64,000 nt of DNA from AP-15 sp963762575. Lineage in GTDB: Bacteria; Pseudomonadota; Alphaproteobacteria; ATCC43930; CGMCC-115725. The number at the start of each line of letters is the position of its first letter. Within the stretch, counting starts at the first letter, position 1. Below, piece by piece: positions 8,508 through 16,574 of the stretch. Location: NCBI GenBank assembly GCA_963762575.1, contig CAVXLL010000015.1, positions 1-64,000 of the forward strand. The letters run 5' to 3'. The position numbers and the translations under genes are program-made. The notes below the pieces were generated by a model that searched no databases, was not told where the DNA came from, and saw nothing but the letters and a program-made list of their open reading frames with translations.

Positions 8508-9647
8508 ATGCGGGATCTGGTCCTCACAGGCGGCCGTATTATCGACCCGGCGAGCGGGCGCGACGAGACGGCCGACATCGCCTTCGGCGACGGAAAAGTA
8601 GCTGAAATCGGGCGTGATCTCCCCACCCGCGATGCGGAGATCGTCGACGTGCGTGGGCTGGTCGTCGTGCCCGGGCTGATCGACCTCCACACGCATGTCT
8701 ACTGGGGCGGGACCTCCCTAGGTGTCGACGCCGTCGAGGTAGCGCGACGGAGCGGGACGACGACATTCGTCGACGCCGGCAGTGCTGGCCCCGGCATTTT
8801 CCACGGGTTCCGCCGCCATGTGATCGAGCCGTCGCCGCTGCGCATCATCCCCTACCTCAACGTCTCCTTTCCCGGCATCTTCGCCCTCAGTGCCGCCGTG
8901 GCGGTCGGCGAATGCGCCGATCTGCGGCTCCTCGATCCGCGCGAGTGCGTTCGCGTCATTGAAGCCAACCGCGATCTGATCGCGGGCGTCAAGGTGCGCG
9001 TGGGGCGCAACGCGGGCGGTGCGTCAGGGGTAGCGCCCCTCGACATTGCGCTCGAGGTCGCAGAAGAGACCGGGTTACCGGTCATGGCGCATCTGGACAA
9101 CCCGCCACCGAGCCGGCTCGAGGTACTTGCTCGCCTTCGCCGCGGAGACTTCCTGACGCACTGTTTTCGCCCGTTTCCCAATGCGCCGGTACAGCAGGAC
9201 GGGCGGATCCGCGAGGAGGTGCTCGAAGCGCGTCGGCGTGGGGTCATTTTCGACATCGGACACGGCAGCGGCTCGTTTGGCTTTCGCACCGCTGAGGCGA
9301 TGCTAACCGCTGGATTTCCCCCGGACGTCATCAGCAGCGACGTTCACGCGCTCAGCATCAAGGGGCCGGCATTCGATCAGCTAGTGACGATGTCGAAATT
9401 TCTCTGCCTCGGATTGGAGCTGATCGATGTCATCCGAGCGAGCACAGCGGCCCCCGCAGCAGCGCTCGGCCGCACCGATATCGGAAGGTTGGAAATCGGC
9501 GCGGTCGGCGATGCAACCGTGCTCGAACTCGCCGAGGGTGATTTCGAATACCGCGATGTCCTTGGCGAAGCTCGCACGGGACGGCGACGACTCAATGCGC
9601 GCGGCCTTGTGGTAACTGGTGGCTGGTGGTACCCGCCGCAGGCGTGA
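8508..9647 (+). CDS. Amidohydrolase/deacetylase family metallohydrolase
   Basis: This 379-aa member of the amidohydrolase superfamily resembles COG3964 (EF_0837/AHA_3915-type, dihydroorotase-like) proteins. The TIM-barrel metal ligands are visible: His61 and His63 in LIDLHTHVYWGG, the probable carboxylated Lys162 in AGVKVRVGR, His195 in MAHLDN, His218 in LTHCF, and an Asp in ISSDVHALS. A beta-sandwich strand pair flanks the barrel at both ends. The physiological substrate of the group is uncertain; cyclic amides or acetylated sugars and amino acids are suggested. It is a single gene flanked by an IS110 element and repeats, so it may have arrived by transfer. Confidence 0.8.
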   Translation: MRDLVLTGGRIIDPASGRDETADIAFGDGKVAEIGRDLPTRDAEIVDVRGLVVVPGLIDLHTHVYWGGTSLGVDAVEVARRSGTTTFVDAGSAGPGIFHGFRRHVIEPSPLRIIPYLNVSFPGIFALSAAVAVGECADLRLLDPRECVRVIEANRDLIAGVKVRVGRNAGGASGVAPLDIALEVAEETGLPVMAHLDNPPPSRLEVLARLRRGDFLTHCFRPFPNAPVQQDGRIREEVLEARRRGVIFDIGHGSGSFGFRTAEAMLTAGFPPDVISSDVHALSIKGPAFDQLVTMSKFLCLGLELIDVIRASTAAPAAALGRTDIGRLEIGAVGDATVLELAEGDFEYRDVLGEARTGRRRLNARGLVVTGGWWYPPQA

Positions 9648-9693
9648 GCGCATGCTGCCGCGAAGCGGGTTTTTGCCTGATATGGGACCGACG

Positions 9694-9724
9694 GTTCGAA
9701 TCTGTCTCCCTCCAGCGGCGAGTC
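9694..9724 (-). repeat. 31-nt dispersed element, copy 2 (inverted)
   Basis: Reverse complement of 6504-6534 with two mismatches. The two copies face each other across the IS110 gene and the amidohydrolase, about 3.2 kb apart. Confidence 0.6.
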
Positions 9725-9828
9725 GCGTGCGAACCTGAAAGGTCTCCGTTGCTGCGCCTGGCGAGTGACATGAGCCCGTCGAACCTGGGTCGTGTCACGC
9801 GGTCCCAACGTGGGGTCGGAAACGAGGC

Positions 9829-10029
9829 TCAGCTGCGGTGTGGAGGGTGGCTTTCGATTACTCGACCAGTGAGGGCATCCACGATTTCGGCTCCCTCGCC
9901 CGCCTTCGCGGCGGCGCGTGCCGCCGATTGCGCTTCGATAAGCTCACTCGTTCGTACCAAGCGCCTGCCCATTACACGAATTTCAAAGGTGGGAACGGCG
10001 CTATGTCGCCCGATATCCTCCTCCGTCAT
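9829..10029 (-). CDS. Small hypothetical protein, 66 aa
   Basis: Starts MTEEDIGRHSAVPTFEIRV and has a beta-beta-alpha-beta feel: a strand (TFEIRVMGRRLV), an Ala-rich helix (ELIEAQSAARAAAKAG) and a strand (EIVDALTGRVI). Short proteins with this pattern occur widely in alphaproteobacteria without known function. No neighbour suggests a role. The composition is more protein-like than the overlapping plus-strand frame, which is why I keep it. Confidence 0.45.
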   Translation of the reverse strand: MTEEDIGRHSAVPTFEIRVMGRRLVRTSELIEAQSAARAAAKAGEGAEIVDALTGRVIESHPPHRS

Positions 10030-10109
10030 AAATAAGTTAACAATCGTCGGAATTCAGCTGTTCCGTGCCGCACGCACGCTCTTTCCACAACTCGATGATC
10101 TCGCAGAGG

Positions 10110-12149
10110 TCACGACGGGACGACGAGGGTCTGGGCGGCTGTGTCCCGAAGGCGTGTCATAAGCCACGATTGCTGGCGTTGGTATTGACGACGAATTTGT
10201 TGAATCGCCTGCTCCAGCTCTTGGTCCTGGAGCACTTGTGCGGCCTGTTTGATCACGATAAGCGAGATCAGGTTATCATTTACTAACAGGCAGAGCTCGT
10301 GCAGATCGCATAACAGATCGAACCCACCTTGCTCGCGTTGGACAACCGCTCCTTCATCGAACTTTTCCGGCTCTCCCGCTAGGCGCCCGCTGTACTTCTC
10401 TATGAATGGCTTGAGCTGCTGTTCCGCAGCTTGCCACCATTCACGGAAGAGGGTGCACATTGCAACGATGTCCGGCTCATTTGGATGGGTGGCGCGCACC
10501 TGATCGAGGGCCTTTCTCAGCCTCCGTTCGCTGCGTTGCAGCAGTCCGAGGTAATCAGGAAGACGCGCACGCGGCGGAGCTGACTTTGCCTCTCCGAGTG
10601 CCTTCGCCCCCACATTGATAGTGCCGAGCGCGGCGGGGCCGAGGTCGGTGGCGACATTCTTGGGCTGCTGTCTCTTGGGGCCTCTAATCTTTTCTAGCTT
10701 CACCGCGGCATATTTGAAGGATGGCTGCTTGCTGACCGGGTCCCACCCGTAAATCGTGATCTCGTTCGCCGCACGGGCCCGACCGGGATTGTCCCAATAA
10801 CCGAAATGGAACGGCGCGAACAGTTCGCCCGACGCGACCTCGCCCAGCCTGGCCAGGGTTTCCACCGTACCCCGCCGTGATGTGAGGCGGATCCAGCTGC
10901 CGTCCTTGATCCCCAATCGTGCGGCGTCTTCCGTCGCGATCTGCACGAAGTCATTGGGCGAGGCGTCGCGAAGGTCCTTCGAGCGGCCCGTCTTCGTGCG
11001 CGTATGGAAGTGATAAACAAGGCGGCCTGTCGTCAGCAGAAACGGATAGGCATCGTCGGGCTCCTCCGCCGGGGATTGGTACTCGGCCGCTTTGAGTATT
11101 GCCCGGCCAGCGGGGTTCCTGGCGCGGTACCGCTCGGACGAAATGGCGCCCCCGGTGACGAGATCGTGGCCGTAGCTTTCACATTCCGCGTGGTCGGTGG
11201 GGAAGTGCAGGGTCTTGTAAGGTCGTGGCTCGCCATCGGGGTGATGGGCATTGCACGGCCAGCAAATCCCGGAGCCGGCGCTGAGCTTGGCGTAGCTGAG
11301 GCCAGTGTAATCGCAGGGTCGGCCCCGCGAGCATTCCTTCCATGCTTCAAATGCTTCTTCAGGGGTTGCCCATTTGATCAATGGTGCGCCGTCCTTGTCC
11401 CGGAAATCCATGCGCCGGGCGAAGTCGAGAAAAATGTCGAAATCGGCGCGCGCCTCCCCCGGCGGCTCGACTGCCTTGTGGCTGATATGCACCGTGCGGT
11501 CGGCATTGGTGAAAGTCCCTATCTTCTCGCCCCATAATGCGGCTGGCAGGACGACATCGGCGAACTCCGTCGTCTCCGTCGGGAAGGCATCCTGCACGAC
11601 GATGAACAGGTCCGGGTTCTGCAAAATGCTTCGGACACGGCCGAGATCTGGCAACGATACGGCCGGGTTGGTTGCCTGAATCCACAGCATCTGGATGGAG
11701 CCGATCTCGCAATACCGGAAGATCTGCAAAGCATGTGTCGGTGGTCCCCAATGCGGGATGATCGCGGGATCGACATTCCAGATGCGCGCTAATTCATCGA
11801 TGTGCGTTGGGTTCTCCCAATTGCGAAAACCCGGAAGATCGCCGTTGGCACCGGTCTCGCGGGTGTTTTGAGCCGTCGGCTGACCATTCATTTGCAAGAC
11901 GCCACAACCGGGACGGCCGAGCCGGCCGAGGATGAGGTTGATGTTGTTGACCTGGACTGCCGCTGCAGTGGATTGATTGGACTGGTAGACCCCCTGCAGG
12001 CAGCTCGAAACCAGCATCCTCGAGGTCCCGATCAGGTCGGCGGCGGCGCGCAACTGAGCCGCCGGGATCCCGGAAATGGCTTCGACGCGCGCCGCTGTGT
12101 AGCCTCGGACCCCCTCTTTCAATTCGTCAGCATTCGCCGTCTCGTGCAA
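10110..12149 (-). pseudogene. Molybdopterin oxidoreductase (nitrate reductase-like), N-terminus missing
   Basis: The 679-aa frame matches the second half of assimilatory-nitrate-reductase or formate-dehydrogenase-like molybdoenzymes. It has the GRLGRPGCGVLQMNGQPTAQN loop, the ADVVLPAALWGEKIGTFTNA cofactor region and the C-terminal dinucleotide-binding domain around LLTTGRLVYHFHTRTKTGR. The 4Fe-4S cysteine motif and about the first 280 residues are absent. Upstream of 12149 the sequence is non-coding, so the 5' part is deleted. After residue 500 there is an unusual helical extension of about 160 residues (RSERRLRKALDQV onward, with several His and Glu), perhaps a hemerythrin-like sensor or docking domain. 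Product activity is unlikely without the Fe-S domain. Confidence 0.75.
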
Positions 12150-12186
12150 ATCACTTGCCCCTGATTCAGCACGACTTTCGCCTTAG

Positions 12187-12211
12187 CGTACGATTTTGAA
12201 CAAATCGTGCG
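12187..12211. promoter_or_regulatory. Operator-like inverted repeat A
   Basis: Arms CGTACGATTT and AAATCGTGCG (one mismatch) flank a 5-base spacer TGAAC. It lies between the truncated oxidoreductase on the minus strand and the plus-strand cassette starting near 12314, a position suited to a repressor or activator of the cassette. Confidence 0.4.
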
Positions 12212-12225
12212 TCGAGGCCAATTTC

Positions 12226-12253
12226 GAGTGTGAGGTAGTTCACACTCGTGTGA
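12226..12253. promoter_or_regulatory. Overlapping palindromes with CRP-type TGTGA-N6-TCACA
   Basis: GAGTGTGA and TCACACTC are perfect 8-base arms around GGTAGT, giving an exact TGTGA-N6-TCACA match to the enterobacterial CRP consensus. The right arm is reused in a second perfect palindrome, TCACAC-TC-GTGTGA (12240-12253). The cassette ORFs start 60-200 bases downstream. Whether an alphaproteobacterial CRP/FNR protein or a cassette-specific factor binds it cannot be told. Confidence 0.5.
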
Positions 12254-12313
12254 CCGGGACACGCTCAATATGTATCCACGGGTGAAAAGCCGTTTAGAGA
12301 ACGGGAGAGGTTC

Positions 12314-12463
12314 ATGTCAAGACGAAGGAGACTGGCTGATACCTCGGGCGCTGAGCCCGACATTAAGCGTCGACAGTTAATCGCGGCTGCCTGCAATTTT
12401 ATCTCCGCCGCTGTCGAGCGCTACCACATGTTTGATTCCGGGAGGAAGAGCCATGTCCAATAA
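12314..12463 (+). CDS. Possible 49-aa leader ORF of the cassette
   Basis: The ATG at 12314 follows a good purine-rich ribosome site (GGGAGAGG, about 3-5 bases away) and encodes MSRRRRLADTSGAEPDIK, a middle QLIAAACNFISAAVERYH helix, and a TAA at 12461-12463. It overlaps the start of the next gene by 11 bases, as the other cassette genes overlap each other. It has a basic N-terminus and one Cys. It is short and shows no family resemblance, so it could be chance or a regulatory leader peptide. Confidence 0.35.
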   Translation: MSRRRRLADTSGAEPDIKRRQLIAAACNFISAAVERYHMFDSGRKSHVQ

Positions 12464-12818
12464 GCCCCCTCAACTTCGCGTGGATGGCCTTACATCACTG
12501 CAACTCGCAGAGTTGCAGGCTACCGTCGCCACTGCCGGCAGTGATTACGTCACAACGCTCGGCAGCCCCGGCCTCGGTGGAGGCAGAGTGGGAGAGCCCA
12601 CACTCCTCACTGCCGTCATCACGCTTGGTCCCTACGTGATCTCTGCCGTCGCTCTGTGGCTCTCTAAGCAAAAGAAAAGGGGCACCAGGTCGTTCAAGTA
12701 CACAAAAATCGATCCGAATGGCACTATGCAGTCGATCGCCCTGGACGAATCTTTATACGCCGAAGGTGAGGCGAAACCGGCAGCGATTCAGACATTTTTC
12801 GAGAAAGAGTTCGGCTAA
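12453..12818 (+). CDS. Small one-TM protein with EACC1-like layout
   Basis: The ATG at 12453 lies behind GGGAGGAAGAGCC, a strong ribosome site. The 121-aa product has a short N-terminal strand-helix unit (LRVDGLTSLQLAELQATVA), a Gly-rich turn and one hydrophobic segment at about 50-71 (LLTAVITLGPYVISAVALWL). After the basic stop SKQKKRGTR come predicted strands (SFKYTKIDPNGTMQSIALDE) and a terminal helix. This order (strand/helix, membrane segment ending in WL plus basic residues, then a beta-rich DPNG tail) is that of EACC1, the effector-associated constant component of conflict systems. The match is by layout, not by a verified search. Its TAA overlaps the next ATG (TAATG), implying coupled translation. 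Confidence 0.7.
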   Translation: MSNKPPQLRVDGLTSLQLAELQATVATAGSDYVTTLGSPGLGGGRVGEPTLLTAVITLGPYVISAVALWLSKQKKRGTRSFKYTKIDPNGTMQSIALDESLYAEGEAKPAAIQTFFEKEFG

Positions 12819-13618
12819 TGACAGCTCTTGATCGCGCTAGGAGCTTCGTCGATCCGACGACAAACGAGATGGTCATTTCGGACTTCGATCTCCCGAAGTA
12901 TCTTGAGTGGTTTCGGGGGCGTCCTGTGTCGGGCAGCGGCGTTCTCGCCAACTTTCTGCACGAGTGGACGCACAGATGGTGTTTTCAGTCGCTGGTAGGT
13001 TCCGCGCTAGCGCTGCTCAGGATGCGAGCTGCCTGCCGGGAATTCCGCGACCGCTCGGCCTTCGATGATTACGTGCGTTGCATGACCGCCAGTACAATTC
13101 TCGAGCCGGTCGCAGAAGGGCTCGCACTGTTTGCGGAGTTCGATACGTATCCTGGGCGTAGCCCATGGCTGTCGCAAACACTAGTGACCAGTCTCATGTT
13201 ATTCGCGCCTGCTATTAAAACTGATGACAAGCCGATGCTTCCCATCGAGGCACTTCTGCAAACACTGCGCAGGGACCCGTTGCTTCTCGAGCGCAAGGCG
13301 GGGATTTACGCTCGACCAGCTGACGTTTTGGATCCGTATCTCGTCGGCTATCTCTCTGTGCGCTCACTGTGGTGCCAAATGGCCACCGCATGCTCCGAAC
13401 TCAACGACCGAGATCTCTTCCTGTCATATCTCCGGAGCTATTTCTACGATGATCCGGGAATGGTGCTGTGCATGTTCGGATCATATCCGAGCGAGGTGCA
13501 TGCTTCCGAAGCGATCGTCAATCATTTCCTGTTGCGCATCCGTGAACTCGTCTCATTCAACGGCCTGGATCAAAGAGTTCGAACAGTGGCTACAGTCGGC
13601 CGAGAGCGGGCATATTGA
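12818..13618 (+). CDS. HExxH metallopeptidase-like protein of the cassette
   Basis: This 266-aa soluble protein has a gluzincin-type zinc motif, His48-Glu49-Trp-Thr-His52 (LHEWTHRW). About 45 residues later comes EPVAEGLALFAEF, where Glu96 or Glu100 could be the third ligand. The remainder is helical with several Trp, Tyr and Cys. I recognise no named family. The TAATG overlap with the TM protein suggests a complex or effector-partner pair. The last 20 residues (after SFN at about 246) look off-frame. In the next frame the sequence reads AWIKEFEQWLQSAESGHIDV and stops at 13652, so a one-base slip near 13560 is likely, from either mutation or assembly error. Proteolytic activity is inferred from the motif only. 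Confidence 0.75.
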   Translation: MTALDRARSFVDPTTNEMVISDFDLPKYLEWFRGRPVSGSGVLANFLHEWTHRWCFQSLVGSALALLRMRAACREFRDRSAFDDYVRCMTASTILEPVAEGLALFAEFDTYPGRSPWLSQTLVTSLMLFAPAIKTDDKPMLPIEALLQTLRRDPLLLERKAGIYARPADVLDPYLVGYLSVRSLWCQMATACSELNDRDLFLSYLRSYFYDDPGMVLCMFGSYPSEVHASEAIVNHFLLRIRELVSFNGLDQRVRTVATVGRERAY

Positions 13619-14439
13619 CGTCGCCTCGATTGGCGCAAGAGTTCTCGGATGAGCAACGCGCGCTTCACACGCTCCACAAGGCGCTCGTGTCGGACATCAA
13701 GGATGAGCAAGACGAAACACTAGCGGCCTGGATGTTCATGACGCTTGAAGAGCGGCAGATCTGCGTCATCGCATCGACAGCGGTCAAGCTTACACCGCAG
13801 CCTGGCACAGGTCGCCTCGACGTAGTAGTCCAGGGAATCACCGACCCCGTTTGCAGCCTCGCTTCCAATTCGCTCCCGGAAACGAAAGACGGCGAGCTAG
13901 TGATCCTTGCATCTCCCGACGGCCACGGGGCTGTTGTCCTCTTGCGCGTCAATCAAAACGTTACGGTGTTGTCGTCGTTCGGCGAATTTACAGAGGCGGA
14001 ATTGGAGATCGCAAAACGGCACGTCGCAAACCGCCCTTCCTCCGCGTCTTTACACGAGCAGTTCCGAGCAAATCTCGAGAGTTCGGGGGTAATCTCGACG
14101 GTGTGGAAATTCGTCGCCGAGCGTCTGAAGCCCGCAATGAAGGATGTGTACGGTCCCCTTATGGCGTTAAACGTGAAGGGGGCCGATTGGCGTCACGCAG
14201 TCAGTGAGCTTGAGCGCGTAGGACTGTTCGGGATGCTCGAGCATGACGGTGAGCTCGCACGCGCCCTCGCGGCCATCGGCCTCGTGAACACGTTCTCGAC
14301 CGACGTCGGCGTCATCCGAATGATGGGCAAGATGCTCGACGTGGATGAAGCGGCGCTCGAGCGGGCGATGAGTTTTTTACCGCGTTACGGATTGCCGTTC
14401 GTGGCGAGGAAGGGCAAGTCGGTCATGGCGCTTGTGTGA
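13615..14439 (+). CDS. Cassette protein of unknown family, 274 aa
   Basis: The frame is clearly coding (varied composition, no repeats), but no ATG opens it. Candidate starts are TTG at 13615-13617, overlapping the upstream TGA, and TTG at 13630 (LAQEFSDEQRALHTLHKAL). The N-terminal half appears alpha/beta (RQICVIASTAVKL, then GELVILASPDGHGAVVLLRV); the C-terminal third is helical (KGADWRHAVSELERVGLFGM onward). It has no signal peptide or membrane segment and I see no catalytic signature. By position it is the third member of the cassette. A sensor or regulator role is possible but not supported by sequence. Confidence 0.6.
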   Translation: MTSPRLAQEFSDEQRALHTLHKALVSDIKDEQDETLAAWMFMTLEERQICVIASTAVKLTPQPGTGRLDVVVQGITDPVCSLASNSLPETKDGELVILASPDGHGAVVLLRVNQNVTVLSSFGEFTEAELEIAKRHVANRPSSASLHEQFRANLESSGVISTVWKFVAERLKPAMKDVYGPLMALNVKGADWRHAVSELERVGLFGMLEHDGELARALAAIGLVNTFSTDVGVIRMMGKMLDVDEAALERAMSFLPRYGLPFVARKGKSVMALV

Positions 14440-14634
14440 CGCGTCTCGAGGTCCGGTGCCGGCCTCCTTCGGCGTTTGTCAACTGATACGCATCCTGTTT
14501 TTGGGCGTGTGCGCATCGGTGAACCTGGCCGACAAGATCGTCATGCGCCCGATCGGCGCGCGGTCACCTGAGAACAGTAAGCGCTCGGTGAGGAGCGCCT
14601 GCCGCTGAGCGCCGATTGGCGCAATGATCAGCGG

Positions 14635-15039
14635 ATGGCAGATCAAGCAGAACAAGTGTCCACTAGCGGTTTAGTGGACACTAAGCAGCCGCCGGGCGCG
14701 ACGAAGCGTCGACAGTACCCAGAAGCGTTGAAGCGCCAGATGGTGGCGGAGACGCAGGCGCCGGGGGCGTCGGTGTCGATCGTGGCGCGACGTCATGATG
14801 TGAACAGCAACCAACTGTTCCGATGGCGGCGGCAGCTGTTGCCGAAAGCAGTGGTTGCAAGCGGCGCAATGGTGCCGGTCGAGATCGCGCCTGATGGCGG
14901 TCGACCTGATGACGGTCGGCCGCGGCGGCCGGATCGCGAGGGCGTCATCGAGATCGCGTTTGGCTGTGGAGCACGGGTGCGCCTGCGCGGCGAGGTCAGC
15001 TCGGAGACGCTGCGGCAGGTGATCGAACTGCTGCGATGA
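14635..15039 (+). CDS. tnpA: IS66 accessory protein TnpA
   Basis: A 134-aa helix-turn-helix protein of the IS66 OrfA family. The YPEALKRQMVAETQAPGASV helix is followed by the recognition part VSIVARRHDVNSNQLFRWRR, and a basic tail region ends SETLRQVIELLR. It binds DNA in IS66 transposition together with TnpB and TnpC. The stop overlaps the tnpB ATG (ATGA at 15036-15039). Intact, but orphaned because TnpC is truncated. Confidence 0.9.
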   Translation: MADQAEQVSTSGLVDTKQPPGATKRRQYPEALKRQMVAETQAPGASVSIVARRHDVNSNQLFRWRRQLLPKAVVASGAMVPVEIAPDGGRPDDGRPRRPDREGVIEIAFGCGARVRLRGEVSSETLRQVIELLR

Positions 15040-15383
15040 ACGGTCTGCCGGCGGGCACCCGGGTATGGCTGGCGGCGGGCGCCACCGACATGCGCAAGGG
15101 GTTCGACAGCCTGGCGGCGCAGGCGCAGACGATGCTTGGGCAGGATCCGTTCTCGGGCCATGTGTTTTGCTTTCGCGGCCGGCGCGGTGATCTGGTCAAG
15201 CTGTTGTGGTGGGATGGCGACGGGTTGTGCCTGTTCGCCAAGCGACTGGAGCGCGGCCAATTCGTGTGGCCGCGCGCCGAGGAGGGCGTAGTCGTCCTGA
15301 CCCGGGCACAACTTTCGATGCTGCTCGAGGGGATCGACTGGCGGATGCCGCGGCGGACGTGGCGGCCAGAGCTGGCCGGCTGA
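15036..15383 (+). CDS. tnpB: IS66 Orf2-like protein TnpB
   Basis: A 115-aa member of the IS66 Orf2 family, recognised from TDMRKGFDSLAAQAQ, the FRGRRGDLVKLLWWDGDGLC core and FVWPRAEEGVVVLT. The family is required for IS66 transposition, but its biochemical role is unresolved. Full length, translationally coupled to tnpA, and followed after 84 bases by the GTG of the tnpC stub. Confidence 0.9.
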   Translation: MNGLPAGTRVWLAAGATDMRKGFDSLAAQAQTMLGQDPFSGHVFCFRGRRGDLVKLLWWDGDGLCLFAKRLERGQFVWPRAEEGVVVLTRAQLSMLLEGIDWRMPRRTWRPELAG

Positions 15384-15467
15384 GCTGCCCTGCCATCAGA
15401 CTGCGGCAAATTGACTCAGCTATTGGTTTGCGGAGCTATGCCGCTGTGGATCTGATCCACTGCGAGC

Positions 15468-16202
15468 GTGCCGATCACGCCCGACAATCTGCCCGACGAC
15501 CTCACTGCGCTGAAGCGCATCATCGCCGCGATGGCGCTGGATGCGGCGACCGCTCAGGCCATTCTGGACGAGTTCGGCCTGATCGTCGTCGGCTGGTCGG
15601 CCGAATGGGACATCGCCCTGCGCGACGCGATCGCGCGCTGCCCGTCGCGCCGGTTCACGACCTGGTGGGCGGCCCGCGGCGGCCACCTCACCGACCGGGC
15701 GCGTGACCTAATTGCCAAGCGGCAGGCGCAGGTCGTCAACATCGTCGACGCCGATGGCTTCTTTTTCGACGTCGAGCAGAAGGTGCTCGCGATCGCGGAG
15801 GTTGACCAACCGCACCCGCTGTCAGCCAAGGTGGTGGTCGCTGAGCTCAAGCGATACCTGCCCGATCCCATGCAACAGATTGATAGAGTAAAAAAACTCC
15901 AGTTCCTAGAGCGCGGACTGCCGCCATGTGGGATGACGCCGAGGTTCTTTTCCTACTCCCCCCTCACAGCCGCCACACCGCAACAGCCGCGGCTTACCTG
16001 GGTTTCAGAGGCGCCCCGACCGCAACACGATCCGCCACAGGACCCGCAACGGCTTACCCGGCCGTTGACAGTCGCAGCCCCGGCGGCTCTCTTAGGGAAC
16101 ATTCCAGGAACTTCGGAAGGACCGGGAATGCTCCCCCTCTATGCAGCGCGGATCGAGGATCTCGGGCCGGGTGACTTCGTGAAGGTCGGGTTCTCGACCT
16201 GA
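15468..16202 (+). pseudogene. Chimeric frame: IS66 TnpC stub fused to SIR2-like C-terminal fragment
   Basis: The first 20-25 residues (PITPDNLPDDLTALKRIIAA) are the start of IS66 TnpC. From about ILDEFGLIVVGWSAEWD onward the frame matches the C-terminal half of SIR2-like (SIR2_2) proteins, including RCPSRRFTTWWAARGG and AQVVNIVDADGFF. Such SIR2 domains are NAD-consuming effectors in several phage-defence systems. The NAD-binding N-terminal half is missing. After about residue 140 the sequence (Pro-rich, THR-rich) is unrelated. The fusion is in frame by chance or deletion and is unlikely to be active. Confidence 0.7.
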
Positions 16203-16307
16203 AAGACCGGCTCCGATGCCGCGGGTGTGGGAGGAAGGGGCGGGCGGTGGTTACGGTGAGGTGGCGGGGCAGGGCGGGTCAGCCAGTGTAGGCGCTCGGT
16301 GTATTCA

Positions 16308-16409
16308 CTTCCGCGGGCCGGCTGTGGCTGCAGAGACAAAGCAGGGACAGGCTCACGCAAGCTCGTCGAGCAGCGCCTTCGCCCCTTTGAGGTCCGGCGT
16401 ATCGAAGCC
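16308..16409. repeat. 102-bp direct repeat, copy 1
   Basis: Matches 16575-16676 with a single T/C difference near base 72. On the minus strand the repeat encodes the C-terminal codons DTPDLKGAKALLDELA plus stop and about 45 bases of trailer. Confidence 0.9.
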
Positions 16410-16490
16410 TTCGGTGAACCAGCTATAGACCGGCGCGAGCAGATCGCGGGCTTCAGCGCGGCCAGATCCCGTCGCTCGGCAGATAGTTGA
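16353..16490 (-). pseudogene. C-terminal scrap of adenylate-cyclase/TPR signalling protein
   Basis: The minus-strand frame reads AEARDLLAPVYSWFTEGF then DTPDLKGAKALLDELA and stops at 16353. This is the characteristic end of large class III cyclase/AAA-ATPase/TPR proteins in alphaproteobacteria. Only about 45 codons remain before the frame is lost. The downstream copy at 16575 keeps even less (from GFDTPDLKGA). Confidence 0.6.
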
Positions 16491-16574
16491 CCTCGGCCCA
16501 TTCGCGGAGCGCGTCGGCTTCTTCCCCTATAGTCCCGAGCCATGTTCGACACGCGGAAGCGGGAGAGAGGTTCC

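Larger units (their letters stand above)
14577..15545 (+). mobile_element. IS66-family element, 3'-truncated
   Basis: The left end is probably at GTAAGCGCTCGGTGAGGAGC (14577), which resembles IS66 termini. tnpA and tnpB are intact and overlap by 4 bases. tnpC starts at 15468 but is cut after about 25 codons, where a SIR2-like fragment begins. The right terminal repeat and the main transposase are missing, so the element is immobile by itself. Confidence 0.7.
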
